A model generated the notes under the pieces. That model was not told where the DNA came from, ran no database searches, and worked only from the letters and a program-made list of their open reading frames with translations. This document shows positions 1-8,305 of a stretch of DNA of 64,000 nt, one piece after another (the stretch's first letter is position 1; every line of letters starts with the position of its first letter). A program made the translations under genes and the position numbers. Source of the DNA: JBBSHE01 sp038253325 (GTDB taxonomy: Bacteria > Actinomycetota > Actinomycetes > Propionibacteriales > Nocardioidaceae); assembly GCA_038253325.1 (NCBI GenBank), contig JBBSHE010000001.1, forward strand, positions 62,001 to 126,000, written 5' to 3'.

Positions 1-1
1 A

Positions 2-1081
2 CGACTCGTCGACCTGTTCGGTGAGCGGCTCATCCTCGCCGCCGGGATTTTCATCGTGGCAGTCTCAACGGGGCTGGCAGGCCTGTCACAGTCCTACGAA
101 CAGCTCCTCGTGCTGCGTGGTCTCGGTGGGATCGGGTCGGCCATGTTCACGGTGTCCGCGACTGCGTTGCTCTTTCGGGTGGTCGACCAGAGCAACCGTG
201 GCCGCGCCGCCGGTCTGTACCAGTCCGGGTTCCTTGTCGGCGGGATGCTCGGTCCGTTGTTCGGCGGGTTCCTGACCGAGCAGTCGCTGCGGCTGCCGTT
301 CTACACGTACGCGATCTCGCTGCTGGTCGCCGGCAGCATCGGCGCCGTCTTCTTGCAGCATGCCCGCCTTCGACCCCTCGACGGGTCCGACACCGGCACA
401 GTGGCCGATCGGGTGGTGGCCACGACGGCGCGGCCGGCGGCAGCTGCGGAATCGGCGGCCGCGCCCGTGCCCGAGACCGCCCGCGACATGACGTTGCGTA
501 GTGCGTTCGGTCACCGCTCCTACCAGGCAGCTCTCACAGTCAACTTTGCCACCGGTTTTGCGATCTTCGGGGTACGCGCGAGTCTCATCCCGTTGTTCGT
601 CACCGAGGCCCTCGGTCGTTCGCCGACATGGACGGGTGCCGGGTTCCTCTGCTCGTCGTTCGCCCAGGCGGTCACGTTGGCTTTCTCGGGCCGGGTGGTC
701 GACACGGTGGGCCGACGGCCAGCGATGCTGGTGGGAGCCGCATTGTCGGCGATCGCGCTCTTCGGGCTTGCCTCCGTCGAGATGCTGCCCGTCTTCTTGG
801 TGTCGATGCTGGTTCTCGGCGTGGCGGCGGCGTTCCTCGCGACCGGGCCGGTCGCCGTCGTCGGTGACCTGATCTCCGGGCGCGGCGGGAAGATCGTCGC
901 CGCGTTCTCGATGTCTTCGGACCTCGGCGCGATCACCGGGCCGATCGTCGCCGGCTTCCTCGCCGACCAGCTCTCCTACCGCGCCGCGTTCCTCGCGTGC
1001 GCGATGGTCTCGGTCCTCGCGGTCGCGATGGCGGCTCGGATGACCGAGACACTCATCGCCACCCGCGCGCCAGGACGCTGA
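2..1081 (+). CDS. MFS transporter, 5' end outside window
   Basis: The reading frame is open from base 2, so the N-terminus lies outside the window; 359 residues remain. The product is a polytopic inner-membrane carrier, probably a drug or metabolite exporter of the major facilitator superfamily. The visible segments are strongly hydrophobic helices. A motif-A-like loop (GRVVDTVGRR, near base 690) marks the start of the second six-helix half, and the first residues (RLVDLFGERL) look like the equivalent loop of the first half. The stop codon falls inside the first copy of a 26-bp tandem repeat, so the C-terminus is encoded by repeat sequence. Substrate cannot be inferred. Confidence 0.88.
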   Translation, partial: RLVDLFGERLILAAGIFIVAVSTGLAGLSQSYEQLLVLRGLGGIGSAMFTVSATALLFRVVDQSNRGRAAGLYQSGFLVGGMLGPLFGGFLTEQSLRLPFYTYAISLLVAGSIGAVFLQHARLRPLDGSDTGTVADRVVATTARPAAAAESAAAPVPETARDMTLRSAFGHRSYQAALTVNFATGFAIFGVRASLIPLFVTEALGRSPTWTGAGFLCSSFAQAVTLAFSGRVVDTVGRRPAMLVGAALSAIALFGLASVEMLPVFLVSMLVLGVAAAFLATGPVAVVGDLISGRGGKIVAAFSMSSDLGAITGPIVAGFLADQLSYRAAFLACAMVSVLAVAMAARMTETLIATRAPGR

Positions 1082-1205
1082 CGGCGACCCGCACGCCAGG
1101 ACGTTGACGGCGACCCGCGCGCCAGGACGCTGACGGCGACCCGCACGCCAGGACGTTGACGGCGACCCGCACGCCAGGACGTTGACGGCGACCCGCACGC
1201 CAGGA
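1061..1205. repeat. 26-bp tandem repeat, about six copies
   Basis: ACCCGC recurs at exactly 26-bp spacing at 1061, 1087, 1113, 1139, 1165 and 1191; each unit reads roughly ACCCGCACGCCAGGACG followed by TTGACGGCG. Units differ only at a C/T and an A/G position. The first copy contains the stop of the MFS gene and the last ends about 45 bp before the next gene. There are no unique spacers, so this is not a CRISPR array. Confidence 0.95.
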
Positions 1206-1252
1206 CCCAGCAAGGTCCAGTCCCGGTTCGTGGGGTCTGGCAGACTTCGCCA

Positions 1253-1732
1253 ATGGCGGGGAACGGTCGGCGCGGCTTCTTCCCGAGCTCCAAGAAGTTG
1301 TGGATCGGCATCGTCGGCTGGCTGCTGGTCGCAGTCGGGCTCGCCGCTCTGGTGCTGCCCGGTCCGGGATTGCTGCTGCTGCTGTCCGGACTGATCGTGC
1401 TGTCGCAGGAGTACGACTGGGCCGAGCGCCGGGTCGAGCCGGTCAAGGAGAAGGCGTTCGACGTGGCCGCCCTCGGCGTGGCCAGCTGGCCGCGCATCCT
1501 GATGAGCGCGCTCGGGGCGCTCGCGCTCCTGGGTGCCGGGATCGTCTGGGGACTCGACCCCGACATCCCCGAGGTCTGGTTCGTCGGGCCGAAGCTGCCG
1601 TTCGGTGGTTGGGCGGTGGCGAGCAGCCTGATCCTGTCGAGCCTGATCGCGCTCGGTCTGCTGGTCTACAGCTTCCGCCGGTTCCGCGGGTCGGAGCCGG
1701 CGGCCGACACCGGTGGGCTAGGCGGCCGTTGA
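1253..1732 (+). CDS. PGPGW-domain membrane protein (TIGR02611-like)
   Basis: 159-residue predicted inner-membrane protein of unknown function. Two adjacent hydrophobic segments (about residues 17-52) surround the signature LPGPG (residues 35-39). They are followed by a polar stretch with the SQEYDWAERR sequence typical of the actinobacterial PGPGW family, and then two more transmembrane segments (about 80-100 and 117-140). The C-terminus is short and basic. It stands alone, downstream of the 26-bp repeat array. The family is widespread in actinobacteria without an established role, so no function is assigned. Confidence 0.85.
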   Translation: MAGNGRRGFFPSSKKLWIGIVGWLLVAVGLAALVLPGPGLLLLLSGLIVLSQEYDWAERRVEPVKEKAFDVAALGVASWPRILMSALGALALLGAGIVWGLDPDIPEVWFVGPKLPFGGWAVASSLILSSLIALGLLVYSFRRFRGSEPAADTGGLGGR

Positions 1733-1799
1733 CCACGACGTGAGCAGCGCCTCACCCGCTGCGTTTCGCCGTTCCGGCTCGGCCTGCAAGGCTTGACCG

Positions 1800-2606
1800 G
1801 TGAATGTCACCAAACCTGTCGAGTCGTGGCTCACCGACATGGACGGGGTTCTCATCCACGAGGACCACGCGATCTCTGGTGCATCGGACTTCATCGACAA
1901 CCTTCATCAGGCGGGTCAACGGTTTCTTGTGCTGACGAACAACTCGATCTTCACTCCGCGCGACCTCGCCGCGCGGCTCGCGACGTCGGGCATAGCGCTT
2001 CCCGAGGGTGCGATCTGGACGTCGGCGCTCGCAACCGCGCAGTTCCTCGACAGTCAGCGTCCTGGCGCAAGCGCGTACGTCATCGGCGAGGCCGGACTCA
2101 CGACGGCACTCCACGAAGTCGGCTGTACGCTCACGGATCGCGATCCTGACTACGTCGTGCTCGGGGAGACCCGAACGTACTCGTTCGAAGCCATCACCAC
2201 CGCGATCCGCCTGATCGACAACGGCGCCCGGTTCATCGCCACCAACCCTGACCCGACCGGGCCGTCGCGGCATGGCCCGCTGCCGGCCACGGGATCGGTC
2301 GCGGCGCTCATCACTCGGGCCATCGGCGTCGAGCCGTATTTCGTCGGCAAGCCGAACCCGCTGATGATGCGCAGTGCGCTCAACCAGATCGAGGCGCACT
2401 CCGAGTCGACGGTCATGGTGGGCGACCGGATGGACACCGACGTGGTCGCCGGGATCGAGGCGGGGCTACGCACCGTGCTCGTGCTGACCGGATCGACCCC
2501 CGCTGAGCGGGTCGATCGGTTCCCGTACCGGCCGACGGCTGTCGTCGACTCGATCGCAGACCTCGTGCCGATTGTCGGCACCCGCTCAGAGCTGCCGGGT
2601 CGGTGA
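1800..2606 (+). CDS. HAD-IIA family phosphatase (NagD/PGP-like)
   Basis: 268 residues, GTG start at 1800. Cytosolic hydrolase of the haloacid dehalogenase superfamily, subclass IIA, which dephosphorylates small phosphometabolites. Motif I is DMDGV (D13, D15, nucleophile and acid/base). Motif II lies in LTNNS (about residue 47), the conserved lysine in VGKPNP (about 183), and motif IV in GDRMDTD (about 208-214). The order and spacing match NagD and actinobacterial 4-nitrophenylphosphatase-type proteins, and the length is normal. The true substrate is not deducible; phosphoglycolate or a sugar phosphate is typical for the family. Confidence 0.9.
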   Translation: MNVTKPVESWLTDMDGVLIHEDHAISGASDFIDNLHQAGQRFLVLTNNSIFTPRDLAARLATSGIALPEGAIWTSALATAQFLDSQRPGASAYVIGEAGLTTALHEVGCTLTDRDPDYVVLGETRTYSFEAITTAIRLIDNGARFIATNPDPTGPSRHGPLPATGSVAALITRAIGVEPYFVGKPNPLMMRSALNQIEAHSESTVMVGDRMDTDVVAGIEAGLRTVLVLTGSTPAERVDRFPYRPTAVVDSIADLVPIVGTRSELPGR

Positions 2607-2648
2607 GAGCGCACCGCGATGCTCCCTTGCCGTCGCGGCGGCACCCGT

Positions 2649-3341
2649 TCATCCAGTCCGCTCGAAGACCAGGCAGTAGTCACCGGTGTAGTCCGACGGC
2701 GGGTGGTCCCAGCACAAGAACACCTCCTGTCGAAACGTCAAGAAGCGCCGCAGCACCGCGGCGAGATCCCACGCCAGCGGCGTGACCACGCCGCCGTTCG
2801 TGATGTTGGCGACATTGACCACCAGGTTGCCGCCGGGGCGCAGCAGGCTCCGCACCTGCTCGAAGATGCGCCCGAGCTGGTCGAGGTAGGTCGGGTAGTC
2901 ACCGTCGAGGGTCTCGTATCCGGTCAGCGGGTTCTCCGGATGCTCGTTCACCGTCATGTACGGCGGCGAAGTGAGCACCAGGTCAACCGGAGCAGCGACG
3001 AGGCTCGTCAGGTCCCGGGCATCGCCGTGCAGGATCTGCGATCCACCGGTCAACCGCCCGCGGACCAGAGCCACCCGCTCGGCCAACAGCTCGACGCCCA
3101 ACGCGCGACGGCCCAGGCGCTCGGCTACCACGAGGGTCGTACCGAAACCGGCGAACGGGTCGAGCACGAGGTCGCCGGGTTCGGAGTACTCCTCGATCAT
3201 CGCCGCCGCGAGCTCCTCGGTGAAGTGCACGTCCTCCCCCGCGCCGGGTGGCCGCTGGTCGACGAGATCGGAGGTCCGGATCAGCAGGTATGGCCTCACC
3301 CGCATCATTCTGGCGCTGGTTCCACGTCCTTCCTGCATCAC
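2649..3341 (-). CDS. Orphan site-specific DNA methyltransferase
   Basis: 230 residues. Amino-methyltransferase acting on adenine N6 or cytosine N4, with the SAM-binding motif DPFAGFGTT at residues 61-69 preceding the catalytic TSPPY at 124-128. The motif order is that of the small beta-class enzymes, and TSPPY is more usual for N4-cytosine enzymes. No restriction endonuclease or specificity subunit is adjacent, so it looks like a solitary methylase. Methionines at residues 12-13 are alternative starts. It is transcribed divergently from the lytic transglycosylase gene, with under 75 bp between them. Target site unknown. Confidence 0.88.
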   Translation of the reverse strand: MMQEGRGTSARMMRVRPYLLIRTSDLVDQRPPGAGEDVHFTEELAAAMIEEYSEPGDLVLDPFAGFGTTLVVAERLGRRALGVELLAERVALVRGRLTGGSQILHGDARDLTSLVAAPVDLVLTSPPYMTVNEHPENPLTGYETLDGDYPTYLDQLGRIFEQVRSLLRPGGNLVVNVANITNGGVVTPLAWDLAAVLRRFLTFRQEVFLCWDHPPSDYTGDYCLVFERTG

Positions 3342-3412
3342 CGACGGGCTCAGCGGAGCTCTTTACGAAATAACCAGGGTGCAGTTTGGGACAGCAGGTT
3401 AACGTGGACGCC

Positions 3413-5041
3413 ATGTACGGGGCAAACGGGGGATCCAGACATCGGCGCCGAAGGGTCCGCGGCCGTCGACACACCACGACAATCCTCGCTGCCGCCGTGC
3501 TGTTGCCGGTCGGCCTGGTCCTGGTCGGCGGTGAGCCCGACTCGGCCGTCGCCCACCAGCGACCACCCACCGTGGCGCACCGAGTGTGGAACCTCGTGCC
3601 CGTCGGATCGACTTCCTTGCCCATCGTCGACCGGAAGCCGGCTCCGGACAAACAGCACCGGGTCGTCATCACCCGATCCACTCGGCAGCGTGTCCGCACG
3701 CTCAGCCGGACGACGCGCTTCGACGTACCCGCGGCCGCCGTGCAGGCGTACCGCAACGCCGCACGCGTGCTGAAGGCGAGCCAGCCGTCCTGCCACCTGA
3801 CCTGGGGTGTGCTCGCGGCGATCGGCCAGGTCGAGTCCAACCATGGAAGGTACGGCGGCAGCACGATCGGCGTCGACGGCGTGACGTCGGAACGGATCGT
3901 CGGCCCGGCGCTCGACGGGCACCATGGCGTCGCCACGATCCACGACACCGACCACGGAGCGCTCGACGGCGACAAGGCCTGGGACCGAGCCGTCGGCCCC
4001 ATGCAGTTCCTCCCCACCACATGGGCGAGCGTCGGCGTGGACGGCGACAACAACGGCGTCAAGAACCCCAACGACATCGACGATGCGGCACTCGCGGCGG
4101 GCGTCTACCTCTGCACGTCCGGCGAGGACTTCCAACACCCGGCGCAGGCGCGGGCGGCGATCCTGACGTACAACCACTCGGCTCCCTACGCGGCACTGGT
4201 GCTGCGGCTCGCCAAGGCGTACGACAATGGCACCGTTCCCGTCATCGGCATCCCGGACCTGACACCGATCCACATCACCGGCGCCGAGCTGCGTAACCCG
4301 TCCTCCGTCGACCACTCGACCGCGCGGCATCCATCGCACCCGCGGCAGGTGGCGGACCGCCGGCCGCTGCACCGTCGACACCGAGTGGCGGGAACGAAGC
4401 GGCACGCGACGTTGCCGGCGGTACGCCCGACCGATCCGCCCGGTTCCGGGTCGACCGGCTCGGACGACCCCTCCGACCCGTCGACCGGGACCGGCAACCC
4501 GCCCGGTCCTGGGACCACCCCCGCTCCGAGTTGTCCGCCGGAGACAGCCGATCTCGGCGCCTCGCCGAGTACCGGTGCCACGGACTCTGCTGCCCCGGAT
4601 GCCGGCTCTGTGCCCGGCTCCGCTGCTGTTCCGGACCCGAGCTCGACTCAGCTGACCGGGACCCTGGCCACCACTGCCGACGGCGGCTGGTGCCTTGGCG
4701 GCAAGCCGCTGGGCCTCGGTGCCGGCACGGACCTGACGATCGCGCAGGGCGACTACGACGGAGACGGAACGGCCGGGCCGGTCGCCGACGAGCTCACGGC
4801 ACTTCTGAACAGCCGGGTCACCGTCACGCTCGACGTCGACGGGCTCGTCACCCAGATCAACGACATCTCGTACGTCGGGGTGTCGATCGGACAGCCCGGC
4901 GACGGATCGCCGTCGGAGTCTCCCACCGGCTCCGCCCCGACGACCGACACGGCTCCTTCGACCCTAGACCCCCAACCGACGCAACCGCCGGCGACGGCCA
5001 GCGCGCCGACAAGCCCCACCGCGACCTCGCCGACCCGGTAG
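3413..5041 (+). CDS. Secreted lytic transglycosylase (MltB/SLT-like) with Pro/Thr-rich tail
   Basis: 542 residues from the ATG at 3413; in-frame TTG (3386) and GTG (3404) are alternatives and no strong ribosome-binding site decides. A basic N-terminus is followed by a hydrophobic signal/anchor segment (about residues 23-42). The catalytic domain (about 110-290) has the probable catalytic glutamate in QVESNHGRYGG (E141) and the family signature GPMQFLPTTW. A Pro/Ser/Thr-rich linker follows, and then a C-terminal domain of about 110 residues that is not recognised. It would cleave peptidoglycan glycan strands outside the membrane. The next gene encodes an HtrA-like protease, so the pair may serve envelope maintenance. 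Confidence 0.88.
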   Translation: MYGANGGSRHRRRRVRGRRHTTTILAAAVLLPVGLVLVGGEPDSAVAHQRPPTVAHRVWNLVPVGSTSLPIVDRKPAPDKQHRVVITRSTRQRVRTLSRTTRFDVPAAAVQAYRNAARVLKASQPSCHLTWGVLAAIGQVESNHGRYGGSTIGVDGVTSERIVGPALDGHHGVATIHDTDHGALDGDKAWDRAVGPMQFLPTTWASVGVDGDNNGVKNPNDIDDAALAAGVYLCTSGEDFQHPAQARAAILTYNHSAPYAALVLRLAKAYDNGTVPVIGIPDLTPIHITGAELRNPSSVDHSTARHPSHPRQVADRRPLHRRHRVAGTKRHATLPAVRPTDPPGSGSTGSDDPSDPSTGTGNPPGPGTTPAPSCPPETADLGASPSTGATDSAAPDAGSVPGSAAVPDPSSTQLTGTLATTADGGWCLGGKPLGLGAGTDLTIAQGDYDGDGTAGPVADELTALLNSRVTVTLDVDGLVTQINDISYVGVSIGQPGDGSPSESPTGSAPTTDTAPSTLDPQPTQPPATASAPTSPTATSPTR

Positions 5042-5099
5042 CCGACGACCCAACATCTCTAAGAGAGTCCTTGCCGCTTCCACAGGTTGTTCTGGGACT

Positions 5100-5158
5100 T
5101 CTCGGCTTTGCTGGTTGTAGGTGAGCCCCACGCGGGACTCGGAAGAAGAGAGCCGAGA
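5100..5158 (+). promoter_or_regulatory. Inverted repeat enclosing the htrA-like start region
   Basis: TCTCGGCT at 5100-5107 is complementary to AGCCGAGA at 5151-5158, the last base being the A of the ATG. The enclosed 43 bases contain the purine-rich GGAAGAAGAG that would serve as ribosome-binding site. If formed in the mRNA, the 8-bp stem would close over the translation initiation region. Seen in sequence only; any regulatory effect is inference. Confidence 0.45.
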
Positions 5159-6411
5159 TGAACGGGTACGAGGACCAACCGGCGACGCAGCCGAACATCG
5201 TGACGGCGGCGCCGAAACCGAAGCGCCGGCGCTGCACGGTCGCGCTGATCACCACGCTCGTGACTCTCGGCGCTCTCGGGGCAGGCGGGGTTGCGTACGG
5301 TCTCAGCCATCGCTCGACGGCGTATGTCCTCGGCAGGGCCTCCGTCCTCGACCAGCCTCGCAGCGGCCCGACCGGCGGTGCTCCGCAGCCGAACGGCTCG
5401 AACGGATGGCCCTTCGCCGGGCCAGGCGGCTCCGGAACACATCGCCACGCCGCACCTGGCACGAACAGTCCGCAGTCGGGGACGACCGGCAAGGCGACAA
5501 CACGTCAGCAGGTCGGCGTGGTGGATATCAACACGGTGCTCCGGTACGAGGGCGCCAGGGCGGCTGGCACCGGCATGATCTTGACCTCGGATGGTGAGAT
5601 CCTCACCAACAACCACGTCGTCGAGGGCGCCACCAGCATCAAGGTCACGGTTGTCTCGACGGGCCAGACCTATCGGGCGACGGTTGTCGGAACCGACAAG
5701 CTGGACGACGTCGCGGTGCTCCAGCTGTCGGGCGTCTCGGGCCTGAGCACGGTCACGCCGGACATCACGTCGGCCGTCCAGGTCGGTGATGCCATCACCG
5801 CCGTCGGGAACGCCGGGGGAGCAGGCGGGATCCCGAGCGCCGTCTCCGGGACGGTGACCGACCGCCGTACGGCCATCACCACCAACAGCGAGCTCAACGT
5901 TGACGGTGAGCGGCTCCGTGGGCTGATCGAGGTCGATGCCGACATCAGGTCGGGCGACTCCGGCGGGCCGTTGTACGACGCCCAGGGCGAGGTGATCGGG
6001 ATGACCGCCGCCGCGTCGACGGGGCGCGCGAACATCAGCGGTTACGCGATTCCCATCACCAAGGTTCTGAGGATCGCCTCCAGTATCGAGAGCGGGGTCG
6101 AGACGAGCCGGATCACGATCGGCTATCCGGCGTTCCTCGGCGTCCAGCTCCAACGGAACACCGGAACGCTCGGCACCAGCGGTGGCGCACCGGTCGCTGG
6201 TGTCCTCGCGGGCACACCGGCGGCGCGGATCGGTATGTCGTCCGGTGACGCGATCATCAAGCTCGACGGCAAGCCGGTTGCCTCGGCCGAAGCGCTGACG
6301 AGACTCGTGCAGAGCTACCAGCCGGGTGCTTCCGTCACGGTGACCTGGGTGGACGGCATCGGTTCGTCCCACACCGCCACCGTTGTACTGATCGAAGGCC
6401 CGCCCGTCTGA
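5158..6411 (+). CDS. Membrane-anchored trypsin-like serine protease with PDZ domain (HtrA/DegP type)
   Basis: 417 residues. A cytosolic, basic N-terminus precedes one transmembrane helix (about 27-48), a low-complexity linker and the protease domain. The catalytic triad is H153 (NNHVVEG), D184 (LDDVAVL) and S268 (SGDSGGPL), with the oxyanion glycine pair in place. A single PDZ domain occupies about residues 325-415. This is the usual architecture of actinobacterial HtrA/PepD quality-control proteases acting on the outer face of the membrane. A stem-loop-capable repeat overlaps the ribosome-binding site. It follows the lytic transglycosylase in the same direction after a 116-bp gap. Confidence 0.92.
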   Translation: MNGYEDQPATQPNIVTAAPKPKRRRCTVALITTLVTLGALGAGGVAYGLSHRSTAYVLGRASVLDQPRSGPTGGAPQPNGSNGWPFAGPGGSGTHRHAAPGTNSPQSGTTGKATTRQQVGVVDINTVLRYEGARAAGTGMILTSDGEILTNNHVVEGATSIKVTVVSTGQTYRATVVGTDKLDDVAVLQLSGVSGLSTVTPDITSAVQVGDAITAVGNAGGAGGIPSAVSGTVTDRRTAITTNSELNVDGERLRGLIEVDADIRSGDSGGPLYDAQGEVIGMTAAASTGRANISGYAIPITKVLRIASSIESGVETSRITIGYPAFLGVQLQRNTGTLGTSGGAPVAGVLAGTPAARIGMSSGDAIIKLDGKPVASAEALTRLVQSYQPGASVTVTWVDGIGSSHTATVVLIEGPPV

Positions 6412-6613
6412 CACCCGCCGCGACGCGGTGGACGCATCCTGATCGCCAGCTCGTTGCGAGCCGAGGGCGAAATTGGCCAAACGGTTGACAGGTCAGGACC
6501 GAGTGGATACAAAGACGATGTTCCACGACGTCACCGCAACGGTCACCGCGTCCAACCGGTGCGACGGGATGTCGCGCTGACACCGTCCTTGGTGCTCGTG
6601 TTGGAGGTGAGTG

Positions 6614-8251
6614 GTGAATCGATTCAAGACTCTGTGCGCTGCTGGTTCGGCAGTAGCTTTCGTCGTGGTTTTCTCGAGCCAGGGTGTCGTGGCGGATGCG
6701 TCGCAGACGTCTCGGAGGACGGTCGAGCAGCCGCGCGCGTCGTCCCTGTCACGGCCTGCCCACATCAACTGTGCGACGGGTCGCTTCGGATGCACGGAGG
6801 TACACGACTCGGACCTGGTGTTCGGCGAGGGCAACTACGTTGGCCATGACGAACCGTCGCTGCTGTTCTACTCGGACAAGCCCGGCTCGGGCAACCGGAT
6901 GCGATACCAGTACCAGCTGCCGAACGATCCCCCGGCGACCCCGATCAACGGCCGGTCGTACAACTTCCAGCTCCAGATCGCATCCTGGTTCGGCATGGCG
7001 ATGTGCGACACCCAGTCGTTCCCCGAGCGGGTGCACACCTGCAAGCCGGACAGCGACACCAACATCAAGTCGCCGTCGAACCCGAACCACGCCGGCACGG
7101 CATTCATGGAGATGCAGTTCTACCCGCCCGGCTGGGTCCCGTTCCAGTACGCCACGTCCTGCAGCGCGAGGCAGTGGTGCGCGGCCCTCACCATCGACAG
7201 CCTGTCGCTGGACCCCGTGACCGGGAAGGCCAACAACCCCGACTGTCTCAACACCGTCGGGATCGAGCCCGTCAACTTCGCGTTCATCACCCACAACGGC
7301 AAGCCGCAGGCTGCGCCGAACCCGGTGAACGCGACGCTGGCCACCTACACGCCGAACCCGAAGAGGGACCTCTTCATGGCGTCGGGCGACAAGATCGCGG
7401 TCACGATGCATGACAGCTCGCACGGCCTTCGCGTCGTGCTCCGGGATCGGACCAGTGGGCAGAGTGGCTTCATGACCGCGAGCGCCGCCAACGGTTTCGG
7501 CCAGGTCAAGTTCGCTCCGAACGCGGCGAAGTGCCAGAACATCCCCTACGACTTCCACCCGATGTACAGCACGTCGTCCGAGAAGACCCGTGTTCCGTGG
7601 GCCGCGCACTCTTACAACGTCGCGTACGACGACGAGATCGGGCACTTCGACTACTGCACACAGATAGACCAGGAGGGTGGCTCGTGCATCGGCCAGGAGG
7701 GAGTCGCGGGGGACCGCGAGGATGCAGACGCTGACGATGCGGGCTGCTTCAGCCCCGCCTTGTCCTTCCTGGTGAAGGTGACCGGCTGTCTTGCCACCAA
7801 CCAGGGCTTCGACGGCGTGAGCTATCTTCCGCGGTGGCCCAACGGCAACAGCTGGCTACACCCGAGTCCCCAATACTTCAGCAGCCCGCTCACCGGCAAG
7901 GAGTACGGCGCGAACTACCAGCGGGTCGCCTTCGAGTCCGACGTGCCGAGGATCACGGCGACGGACCTCGGTGGCACCTGTGACCGCGACACGGGGGTCG
8001 GCTGCGTACGCACGCCGATCACTGACGATGGGCAAAAGGCCAAGTTCTACCCGTACTTCAGCTCAGGGAAGCGGGGCGCGGCGTGTCGATGGACGATCGG
8101 CACCCATGTTCCCGGTTTCTCGACCAACGACTACGGGCGAGTTGCTCAGTACGGACCGCTCCTGCGCCTGACGTACATCAACGGGCACGGCACGATCAAG
8201 CGGTACAACGACTTCCGAAAGGTGTTGTCGACCAACCCCTGCAAGAGCTGA
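6614..8251 (+). CDS. Large secreted protein of unknown function
   Basis: 545 residues from the GTG at 6614, chosen because GGAGG at 6603-6607 sits 6 bases upstream. The N-terminus is a clear Sec signal peptide (hydrophobic core about residues 9-25, cleavage probably after ADA or nearby). The mature protein is rich in aromatic residues, Asn, Gly and Cys (at least a dozen cysteines, implying disulfides) and has no transmembrane segment. Sequences such as NHAGTAFMEMQFYPPGW suggest a beta-rich extracellular fold. I recognise no catalytic motif or domain. The following gene is another, now broken, exported protein, and both may have belonged to one secreted module. Confidence 0.8.
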   Translation: MNRFKTLCAAGSAVAFVVVFSSQGVVADASQTSRRTVEQPRASSLSRPAHINCATGRFGCTEVHDSDLVFGEGNYVGHDEPSLLFYSDKPGSGNRMRYQYQLPNDPPATPINGRSYNFQLQIASWFGMAMCDTQSFPERVHTCKPDSDTNIKSPSNPNHAGTAFMEMQFYPPGWVPFQYATSCSARQWCAALTIDSLSLDPVTGKANNPDCLNTVGIEPVNFAFITHNGKPQAAPNPVNATLATYTPNPKRDLFMASGDKIAVTMHDSSHGLRVVLRDRTSGQSGFMTASAANGFGQVKFAPNAAKCQNIPYDFHPMYSTSSEKTRVPWAAHSYNVAYDDEIGHFDYCTQIDQEGGSCIGQEGVAGDREDADADDAGCFSPALSFLVKVTGCLATNQGFDGVSYLPRWPNGNSWLHPSPQYFSSPLTGKEYGANYQRVAFESDVPRITATDLGGTCDRDTGVGCVRTPITDDGQKAKFYPYFSSGKRGAACRWTIGTHVPGFSTNDYGRVAQYGPLLRLTYINGHGTIKRYNDFRKVLSTNPCKS

Positions 8252-8305
8252 AACCACCGATTCTCGGGATGACCTACGCACTGCGCGGCCAAAGGAATGA
8301 TTGCC

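Noticed and set aside
1061..1205. Possible CRISPR array
   Set aside because: The units are contiguous with a 26-bp period and no unique spacers, and no cas genes are present.
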